From assembly GCF_000472445.1 (NCBI RefSeq), contig NZ_AXAJ01000004.1, positions 310,001 through 374,000 of the forward strand: a DNA stretch of 64,000 nt, written 5' to 3'. Shown here in pieces: positions 58,157-64,000 of this stretch (the first letter of the stretch is position 1; every line of letters begins with the position of its first letter). This DNA comes from Burkholderia sp. WSM2230 (GTDB lineage: Bacteria > Pseudomonadota > Gammaproteobacteria > Burkholderiales > Burkholderiaceae). The notes under the pieces are model-generated. The model was not told the origin of the DNA, did no database searches, and saw only the letters and a list, made by a program, of their open reading frames with translations. The position numbers and the translations under genes were made by a program.

Positions 58157-59818
58157 TCAGCTCACCGCCGCCATCAATCCCGCCAGGTCGAGATGCTCCG
58201 CGAGCGTATCGGCCAGCCGATCCAGCGACGCTTCGCGCAGCGCCGGGTAGTCGATCGCGTCGGCGTCGCTCAGTCCCGCCCATGCCAACAACGCCGCGCA
58301 GGCGGCCGGCGTGTCGAACAGGCCGTGCACGTATGTCGCGAGAATCTGGCCATCGGCGGAAAGGGCGCCGTCCGGCCGCGCCTCGCCGTCCTGGCCGACT
58401 TGGCCGACCTGGCCGTCCTGGCCGTCCTGGCACGCTTGGCCTGCTTGGCCGTCCTGGCCCGCTTGATCCATTTGGCCCGCTCGGCCGTCTTGGCACCCCC
58501 GGCCCATTTGGCCCGCAAAAGCCGCTTGCCAGAGGCGCAGCGCCGGCGACTCCAGCGCCGGCCCCCGCGTCTCGCCCATATGAATCTCGTAGCCGGCCAC
58601 TTCCGGCGAGCCGGGCAGCGCAAGGCGACCGGTCACGTTCATGAGCGTCTTGTCGCGCGTCAGCACGGTCGAGTAGTCAAGCCAGCCCAGTCCAGCCGAC
58701 GTACCGGGCGCGCCTTCCACGCCGTGCGGATCGGCCACCTCGCGGCCCAGCATCTGCATGCCGCCGCAAATACCGATCACCCGGCCGCCGTAGCGCAGGT
58801 GCTGTTGCAGCACCGCGTCCCAACCGTGCGCGCGCAGGAACGCCAGGTCTTGCCGCACGTTCTTCGACCCCGGCAGGATGATCAGATCCGCGGGCGGCGG
58901 CGTCATGCCGCTGCGCACGTAGTGAAAATCGATTTGCGGATGAGCGCGCAGCGCGTCGAAATCCGTGTGATTGCTGATGTGCGGCAGCACCGGCACGACC
59001 ACCCGCAGCGTGCGCGCGGCGTCGCCGCGCTGCGCCGCGCGCAGCTCGGGCGGCAGCATGTCCTCGGCGTCGAGCGTCAGTCCGTGCAGATAAGGGATCA
59101 CGCCGAGCACCGGCTTGCCGGTCTTCGCCTCGAGCCAATCGAGACCCGGCTTCAGCAGCCCGATATCGCCGCGAAACCGGTTGATGATGAACCCGCGCAC
59201 GCGCGCCTGCTCGCTCGCCGACAGGCAGGCGAGCGTGCCCGTCAGATGCGCGAACACCCCGCCCCGGTCAATGTCGGCCACCAGCACCACCGGACAGTCG
59301 ACCGCCTCTGCAAAACCCATGTTGGCGATGTCGCGCTCGCGCAGATTGATCTCGGCCGGACTGCCGGCGCCTTCCACGAAAATCGTGTCGTACGCCGCTT
59401 GCAGCCGCGCATACGATTCCAGCACCGCTTTGAAGGCGACCGGCTTGTAGTCGTGATATGCGCGGGCGTCGAGATTCATGCGCGCCTTGCCGTGGATGAT
59501 CACCTGCGCGCCGCGATCGCTCGTCGGCTTGAGCAGCACGGGGTTCAGGTCGGTGTGCGCGGCGATCCCGGCGGCCACCGCCTGCAGAGCCTGCGCGCGC
59601 CCGATCTCGCCGCCGTCGACGGTGACCGCGCTGTTGAGCGCCATGTTCTGCGGCTTGAACGGCGCCACGCGCACACCGGCGCGCCGCGCGAGCCGGCACA
59701 AACCGGCGACGAGCGTGCTCTTGCCGGCGTCGGACGTGGTGCCCTGGATCATCAGCGTGCCGCGCGGCACGGCTAGCGCGTGGAGCGGAATCTCAGACGG
59801 GATCGGTTGGCTGCTCAC
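58157..59818 (-). CDS. cobQ: Cobyric acid synthase with a low-complexity insert
   Basis: This enzyme amidates the side chains of adenosylcobyrinic acid a,c-diamide to give adenosylcobyric acid. A GTG at 59818 is the best start (553 aa); no ATG precedes [12 protein letters not shown], and the frame upstream is formed by a simple repeat. The N-terminal dethiobiotin-synthetase-like domain has [10 protein letters not shown] and [22 protein letters not shown]. The C-terminal class I glutaminase has the catalytic Cys in [12 protein letters not shown] and the His in YVHGLFDT. Between YEIHMGE and YVHGLF, about residues 434-477, lies a Gly/Gln/Asp-rich tract absent from most homologues. It is divergent from cobU. 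Confidence 0.94.
   Translation of the reverse strand: MSSQPIPSEIPLHALAVPRGTLMIQGTTSDAGKSTLVAGLCRLARRAGVRVAPFKPQNMALNSAVTVDGGEIGRAQALQAVAAGIAAHTDLNPVLLKPTSDRGAQVIIHGKARMNLDARAYHDYKPVAFKAVLESYARLQAAYDTIFVEGAGSPAEINLRERDIANMGFAEAVDCPVVLVADIDRGGVFAHLTGTLACLSASEQARVRGFIINRFRGDIGLLKPGLDWLEAKTGKPVLGVIPYLHGLTLDAEDMLPPELRAAQRGDAARTLRVVVPVLPHISNHTDFDALRAHPQIDFHYVRSGMTPPPADLIILPGSKNVRQDLAFLRAHGWDAVLQQHLRYGGRVIGICGGMQMLGREVADPHGVEGAPGTSAGLGWLDYSTVLTRDKTLMNVTGRLALPGSPEVAGYEIHMGETRGPALESPALRLWQAAFAGQMGRGCQDGRAGQMDQAGQDGQAGQACQDGQDGQVGQVGQDGEARPDGALSADGQILATYVHGLFDTPAACAALLAWAGLSDADAIDYPALREASLDRLADTLAEHLDLAGLMAAVS
58387..58515. repeat. Nonanucleotide-like repeat inside cobQ
   Basis: Imperfect 9-base units such as CTGGCCGTC, TTGGCCGAC and CTTGGCCTG repeat about 13 times. 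On the minus strand they encode GQDGQ/GQAGQ units in the glutaminase domain of CobQ. Length is a multiple of three, so the frame stays open. Confidence 0.85.
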
Positions 59819-59907
59819 GGAAACGTTGGACTCGACGATGAAAAGGAATGATGGGCCGCTCGCCGGCAACAGACGAGCGCAATGTTGCGCCCGCGCCCGT
59901 GCCCGTG

Positions 59908-59990
59908 CGACGTGACGTGACGCGACGCGAACCGACGTGACGCGACACGATCCGACCCGACGCGACGCGACGCGACGCGACGCGACGCGA
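59908..59990. repeat. CGCGA pentanucleotide repeat between cobQ and cobU
   Basis: Six exact CGCGA copies at 59961-59990 are preceded by about ten degenerate copies (CGACGTGACG, CGACACGATCCGAC). The tract lies in the divergent region, about 64 bases upstream of the cobU ATG and 90 bases upstream of the cobQ GTG. Confidence 0.9.
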
Positions 59991-60041
59991 ATCGCCGCAT
60001 TATCCCATCGCGCCGGCCCGCTCTGCACGCCGGCACGCCGG

Positions 60042-60047
60042 TACAAT
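60042..60047 (+). promoter_or_regulatory. -10-like element just before cobU
   Basis: TACAAT lies six bases before the cobU ATG, and no Shine-Dalgarno is visible in that gap. If used, transcription would start at or next to the ATG, giving a leaderless mRNA. No good -35 box is visible at the proper distance. Confidence 0.4.
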
Positions 60048-60053
60048 CACGCG

Positions 60054-60608
60054 ATGATTTCCCACGACCTCACCTTCGTTCTCGGCGGCGCGCGCTCAGG
60101 CAAGAGCGTGCACGCGGAGCAGCTTGCCAGCCAAAGCGCGCTGCCCGTCACCTACATCGCGACGGCGCGCGTTGCCGGCGACGCCGAATTCAACGCGCGC
60201 ATCGCGCATCATCGCGCGCGGCGCCCGGCGCATTGGCGCCTGCTCGAAGCGGACCTCGACCTCGCGGGCGCGGTATCGAAGGCGGACGCGCCCGGGCATT
60301 GCACGCTGATCGACTGCCTGACCTTATGGCTTGCCAACCTGCTATGTCCCGCCGACGGCGACCCGTTGGCGCCCGCTCAATATCAGGCGCACATCGAAGC
60401 GCTGGAGGCCGTGCTCGCCAACGCGCGCGGCAAGATCATCGCGGTCAGCAACGAGATCGGTTTGGGCGTCGTGCCGCTCGGCGCGGCCACGCGTCTTTAT
60501 GTCGACGAACTCGGGCGGCTCAATCAGCGCATTGCGGCGCTCTCCACGCAGGCCACGATGATGGTCGCGGGCCTGCCGCTCCCGCTCAAAAGCGCAGGCG
60601 GCGCCTGA
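60054..60608 (+). CDS. cobU: Adenosylcobinamide kinase / adenosylcobinamide-phosphate guanylyltransferase
   Basis: This bifunctional enzyme phosphorylates adenosylcobinamide and then adds GMP. The 184-aa product has the P-loop GGARSGKS at residues 11-18, YIATARVAGDAEFNARIAHH with the guanylylated-His region, CTLIDCLTLWLANLL and VSNEIGLGVVPLG. The ATG at 60054 fits the family start. The stop overlaps the first base of the next ATG (TGATG), so cobU and cbiB are translationally coupled. Confidence 0.96.
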   Translation: MISHDLTFVLGGARSGKSVHAEQLASQSALPVTYIATARVAGDAEFNARIAHHRARRPAHWRLLEADLDLAGAVSKADAPGHCTLIDCLTLWLANLLCPADGDPLAPAQYQAHIEALEAVLANARGKIIAVSNEIGLGVVPLGAATRLYVDELGRLNQRIAALSTQATMMVAGLPLPLKSAGGA

Positions 60609-61543
60609 TGCTGACGCTTCCCCTCATCGTGACGCTCGCCACCGCAGGCGTGGCCGTGGACCGTTGGATCGGCGAGCCGCACGGCGCGCATCCGCTGGTG
60701 GGTTTCGGCAAATGGGCGGCGCGCCTCGAGGCGCACTACAACCGCGGACGGCGCCTGCGGCTCAAGGGCCTGCTCGCATGGGCCCTGGCCGTGCTGCCGC
60801 CGGTGCTGATCGCGTGGTGGCTCGTGGCTGTGCTGCCTTTCTTTGCGGCCTGTGCCGTGCACGTCGCGCTGCTGTGGTTCGCGCTCGGCGCGCGCAGTTT
60901 GCACGACCATATCGAGCCGATTGCGAAAGCGCTCGCACAGCGCGACCTCGAGCAGGCGCGCTTGCTGACCGCGCGGATCGTCTCACGCGAAACCGCGCAT
61001 GCCGACGAAGCCGCGCTGTCGCGCGCCGCGGTCGAATCCGCATTGGAAAACGGCAACGACGCGATTTTCGGCGCCCTCTTCTGGTTCGCGCTCGCCGGCG
61101 GTCCTGGCGCACTCGGCTTTCGTCTGGCCAATACGCTCGATGCCATGTGGGGCTATCGCACGCCGCGTTATTTGCGCTTCGGCTGGGCGGCCGCGCGCCT
61201 CGACGACGTGCTCAACTGGATTCCCGCGCGCCTCACTGCCGCGAGCTACGCGCTGCTCGGCGACACGCGCACCGCGTGGCGCTGCTGGCGCGAGCAGGCG
61301 CCGCGCTGGGACAGCCCGAACGCCGGCCCGGTAATGGCCTCGGGCGCGGGCAGCCTGAACGTGCTCATCGGCGGCCCGGCCGTTTATCACGGCGCGCTCG
61401 AACATCGGCCCACGCTCGGCTTCGGTCATCCCGCCAAGGCCGCTCACATTACGGCCGCGCTGATGCTGGTCGAGCGCACCATGATCCTGTGGCTCGCGGT
61501 GCTCATCGTGCTGGCCTTGCTGAGCGTGCCGCTGCATGTCTGA
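60608..61543 (+). CDS. cbiB: Adenosylcobinamide-phosphate synthase (CbiB)
   Basis: This membrane enzyme joins (R)-1-aminopropanol phosphate to adenosylcobyric acid. The 311-aa product has about four to five hydrophobic segments. Family blocks are AVDRWIGEPHGAHPLVGFGKW, GARSLHDHIEPIAKAL, ESALENGNDAIFGALFWFAL and FRLANTLDAMWGYRTPRYL, then SGAGSLNVLIGG. It follows cobU by a one-base overlap and overlaps the decarboxylase gene by 8 bases. Confidence 0.96.
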   Translation: MLTLPLIVTLATAGVAVDRWIGEPHGAHPLVGFGKWAARLEAHYNRGRRLRLKGLLAWALAVLPPVLIAWWLVAVLPFFAACAVHVALLWFALGARSLHDHIEPIAKALAQRDLEQARLLTARIVSRETAHADEAALSRAAVESALENGNDAIFGALFWFALAGGPGALGFRLANTLDAMWGYRTPRYLRFGWAAARLDDVLNWIPARLTAASYALLGDTRTAWRCWREQAPRWDSPNAGPVMASGAGSLNVLIGGPAVYHGALEHRPTLGFGHPAKAAHITAALMLVERTMILWLAVLIVLALLSVPLHV

Positions 61544-62645
61544 ACGAACCGCCCACCCGCGCTCTCCTCGAGATGCGCAGCCTGAGCAAGCCTCCTTCGC
61601 AACGGAGGCTTCAGCGGCGCACCGCGCGCCGATCGCGCACGGCGGCAATCTGCACGAAGCGGCCCGGCGTTATGGCATTCCGTACGGCGAGTGGCTGGAT
61701 CTGTCGACGGGAATCAATCCGCACGGCTATCCGGTGCCGCCCGTTCCCGCAGACGTGTGGCGCCGCCTGCCCGACGAAGGCGACGGCCTCGCCGACTGCG
61801 CCGCGCGCTATTACGGCGCGCCCGATGCCGCGCACGTGCTGCCCGTTGCAGGAAGCCAGGCGGCGATCCGCGCGCTGCCGGCGTTGCTGCCGCGCGCGCA
61901 AGCCGGCGTCGCGCCGCTCACCTACAGCGAATACGCGCCGGCGTTCGAGCGCGCCGGGCATCGCGTAGTATCGCTCGATATTTCGTGGGACGTCTTGCCC
62001 GAAGCACTGATGCACGCGATCGTTGTGAATCCGAACAATCCGACCGCCGACCATCTGAGCGCTGCGAAGCTGCTCGCATGGCATGCGCAGCTGAGCGCGC
62101 GCGGCGGCACGCTGATCGTCGACGAAGCCTTTGCCGACACGATGCCCGCCGCTTCGCTCGCAGCGCACACCAATCGCGAAGGTTTGATTGTGCTGCGCTC
62201 GCCGGGCAAGTTCTTTGGATTAGCGGGCGTGCGCGCGGGGTTCGTGCTGGCATCGCCGGTCATGATCGAACGGCTGCGCCGCGCGCTCGGCGCGTGGACC
62301 GTCAGCGGCCCGGCACGTCATGCCGTGAAGGCCGCATTTGCGGATCGCGGCTGGCAACAGCAAATGCGCTCTCGACTGGCCGCGGAAAGCGCGCGGCTTG
62401 TCGATCTGTTGCAAGCCGATGGCATTCGCACACGCGCCACACCGCTCTTCGCATGGACCGACGACGCACGCGCCCCGGCCTTGCATGAAGCGTTGGCCAC
62501 GCGCGGCGTATGGACGCGGCTTTTCGCCCCGTCCGGCAGCGTGCGTTTCGGCTTGCCCGGCAGCGAAGAGGAATGGGCGCGTCTGCAAGACAGCTTGCGC
62601 GCGGCAATGGCGGCGATTGCCGCGCCGGCGGCGGCATCGAGATGA
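61536..62645 (+). CDS. cobD: L-threonine-O-3-phosphate decarboxylase
   Basis: This PLP enzyme makes (R)-1-aminopropanol phosphate, the substrate of CbiB. The 369-aa product belongs to fold-type I: HGGNLHEAARRYGI, DLSTGINPHGYPVP, VVNPNNPTADHL, VDEAFADTMP, and the Schiff-base lysine in RSPGKFFGLAGVRAGF near residue 225. It overlaps cbiB by 8 bases and its stop overlaps the ATG of a possible upstream start of the next gene (ATGA). The name follows the Salmonella convention (cobC in Pseudomonas). Confidence 0.94.
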   Translation: MSERTAHPRSPRDAQPEQASFATEASAAHRAPIAHGGNLHEAARRYGIPYGEWLDLSTGINPHGYPVPPVPADVWRRLPDEGDGLADCAARYYGAPDAAHVLPVAGSQAAIRALPALLPRAQAGVAPLTYSEYAPAFERAGHRVVSLDISWDVLPEALMHAIVVNPNNPTADHLSAAKLLAWHAQLSARGGTLIVDEAFADTMPAASLAAHTNREGLIVLRSPGKFFGLAGVRAGFVLASPVMIERLRRALGAWTVSGPARHAVKAAFADRGWQQQMRSRLAAESARLVDLLQADGIRTRATPLFAWTDDARAPALHEALATRGVWTRLFAPSGSVRFGLPGSEEEWARLQDSLRAAMAAIAAPAAASR

Positions 62646-62722
62646 TCCATTTGGCCACTGCAACGCTCGTGCGCCTCGCAGCATCACTCATATGTTCAAC
62701 GCAAACTTCGACGTCCGAATCG

Positions 62723-63631
62723 ATGACACCATTCGCACGCCATGCCCGTCTCGCTCTCGTTGCTGCCTTCATTATCGCCGCCTTGCCGGCGCGTGCCAGC
62801 ATCAGTGTGACCGACGACACCGGCGCTGTCGTCACCCTGCCCGCTGCAGCGCAACGGGTGATCAGTCTTGCGCCGCATGTCACCGAGCTTCTGTATGCGG
62901 CCGGCGGCGGATCGAAGATTCTGGGCGCCGTATCGTACAGCGACTATCCGCCCGAGGCGAAACAACTGCCGCGCGTTGGCGACAACAAGTCGCTCGACCT
63001 CGAACGCATCGTCGCGTTCAAGCCCGATCTGATCGTGGTGTGGCGGCACGGCAATGCGCAACGTCAGCTCGACCGTCTGCGCGAATTGCACATACCGTTG
63101 TTCTTTAGCGAGCCGCATCGCCTGGATGATGTGGCTGTCTCGTTGACGAAGCTCGGCCAGTTGCTCGGCACGTCGTCCACGGCGGACTCAGCCGCGGCCG
63201 CGTATCGTCGCGAGATCGCGAACTTGCGCGCACAGTACGCGAAGCGGCCAACCGTCAACGTGTTCTATCAGGTGTGGGATCAACCGTTGATGACGCTCAA
63301 CGGCGAACATATGGTCAGCGACGTCATCGAGCTATGCGGCGGTCGTAACGTGTTCGCCGCGCTGCAACCGCTCGTCCCCACGGTTTCGACCGAAGCAGTC
63401 CTCGCCGCGAATCCCGAGGCGATCGTCACTGCCGCGCCCGGCGCGACCAGACCGGACACCACCTTGCCGCAACTCGGCGCATGGCGCGCGTGGCCGCGGC
63501 TACTCGCGGTGGCGAACAACAACCTGTTTGCCATCGACGGCGATCTGATCAACCGGCCCGCGCCGCGCATCGTGCAGGGCGCGAGGCAGATGTGCGAAGA
63601 TCTTGAACTCGCGCGCTCACGCAGGAAGTAG
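62723..63631 (+). CDS. btuF: Periplasmic vitamin B12-binding protein (BtuF-like)
   Basis: The protein belongs to the class III (helical-backbone) binding proteins of cobalamin and siderophore ABC importers: RVISLAPHVTELLYAAGGG, GAVSYSDYPPEAKQLPRVGD, LERIVAFKPDLIVVW and VFYQVWDQPLMTLNGEHM. The ATG at 62723 starts a clean signal peptide (MTPFARHARLALVAAFIIAA, cleaved near ARA), giving 302 aa. An alternative ATG at 62642 overlaps the cobD stop and would add 27 residues. BtuC and BtuD are not in the window. Location after cobU-cbiB-cobD supports cobalamin or corrinoid binding, though heme or siderophore is possible. Confidence 0.86.
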   Translation: MTPFARHARLALVAAFIIAALPARASISVTDDTGAVVTLPAAAQRVISLAPHVTELLYAAGGGSKILGAVSYSDYPPEAKQLPRVGDNKSLDLERIVAFKPDLIVVWRHGNAQRQLDRLRELHIPLFFSEPHRLDDVAVSLTKLGQLLGTSSTADSAAAAYRREIANLRAQYAKRPTVNVFYQVWDQPLMTLNGEHMVSDVIELCGGRNVFAALQPLVPTVSTEAVLAANPEAIVTAAPGATRPDTTLPQLGAWRAWPRLLAVANNNLFAIDGDLINRPAPRIVQGARQMCEDLELARSRRK

Positions 63632-63816
63632 AGCGCGGAGCGAGGCGCAGCGCAGAGAAGAGATGCGAAATGACGCTCATCAGCGCAGCAGCGACGCTGA
63701 GTGACAGAGGTGATTCTGACCGACGTGCAATGATGCCTGGTCACACTACAAATATTCAGTAACGCTGACTAATCGCTCCATGCTACTCAATCCCACTCGC
63801 CTCACAACCCTCACCC

Positions 63817-63999
63817 TCAAGCATTCCACTTCACAAGCGACCACGGCTGCCCCTCATCGCCGCGACGCAACCAGACAATGCCGCCTGTTTCAAGCGCCCA
63901 TCGCAGGCAGCGTTCGAGCGGCACGCCAAGCGCCAGCGAAGCAATCACGCGCATCACGCCCGCATGCGTCACCACATACGCGGGCGAGAGCTCCCGAGT
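63817..63999 (-). CDS. Alpha-ribazole phosphatase, C-terminal fragment, 5' end outside window
   Basis: The last 60 codons of a minus-strand gene run off the right edge; TGA at 63817-63819. The visible protein includes YVVTHAGVMRVIASLALG, the histidine-phosphatase motif with the second active-site His in THAG, and ends SLVKWNA. In a cobalamin cluster a histidine phosphatase is almost surely the CobC-type enzyme that removes phosphate from alpha-ribazole phosphate or adenosylcobalamin phosphate. The first half, including RHG, is off-window. Confidence 0.85.
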   Translation of the reverse strand, partial: TRELSPAYVVTHAGVMRVIASLALGVPLERCLRWALETGGIVWLRRGDEGQPWSLVKWNA

Positions 64000-64000
64000 C

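Noticed and set aside
59819..60053. Cobalamin riboswitch in the cobQ/cobU gap
   Set aside because: No B12-box (GCCACTG-like) or conserved pairing elements. The gap is mostly a pentanucleotide repeat.

Overview
The window is a high-GC, densely coded stretch of chromosome. It looks like the main chromosome of a Burkholderiaceae beta-proteobacterium (Paraburkholderia, Caballeronia or Burkholderia type). The protein sequences, the glucokinase-HexR fusion, the serS/rarA/lolA/ftsK and minCDE blocks, and the tamA/tamB and apbC/metG neighbourhoods all point that way. I assigned it from gene content and protein recognition, not from a database search. Nearly everything is core housekeeping. I see no phage, insertion sequence, CRISPR array, rRNA operon or clear genomic island.

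Layout. 0-5 kb: the tail of an XRE-type regulator, argH, a TonB-domain lipoprotein, an MHS-type MFS transporter and two very small envelope proteins. 5.7-12.5 kb: waaC, a ClC-type chloride transporter, the minCDE division-site operon, a GNAT acetyltransferase and map. 12.7-23 kb: tRNA-Ser(CGA), serS, rarA, then an inserted transporter/guanidinobutyrase/LysR cassette, then lolA and ftsK. 23.2-27.7 kb: trxB, an Smr protein, a TRIC-like channel, a glutathione S-transferase and a LysR regulator.

27.8-37 kb is the glucose catabolism locus. A four-gene sugar ABC transporter (gtsABCD-like, minus strand) diverges from zwf, pgl and a glk-hexR fusion (plus strand). A perfect 17-bp HexR-type palindrome overlaps a good promoter upstream of zwf, so the regulator encoded at the end of the operon probably controls its own operon. 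37-47.4 kb: a bestrophin-like channel, a basic amino-acid decarboxylase with a tightly linked DUF1311 protein, dcd, a SodC-like lipoprotein that has lost most metal ligands, apbC, an OmpA-family lipoprotein and metG. 47.5-58 kb: tamB and tamA, a DUF3460 protein, scpA, panC, panD, an orphan ParA and a PaaI-type thioesterase.

58-64 kb is a cobalamin block. cobQ diverges from cobU, cbiB, a threonine-phosphate decarboxylase gene and a BtuF-like binding protein, and a partial alpha-ribazole phosphatase runs off the right edge. These late steps attach the aminopropanol arm and begin nucleotide-loop assembly. No cobalamin riboswitch is visible.

I found no clearly new multi-gene system. The best second-look items are the degenerate SodC-like lipoprotein, the cassette that splits lolA from rarA, the tandem repeats inside cobQ and between cobQ and cobU, a 15-bp perfect stem between gtsA and gtsB, an orphan intrinsic terminator upstream of metG that may close a small RNA, and the closed HexR circuit.
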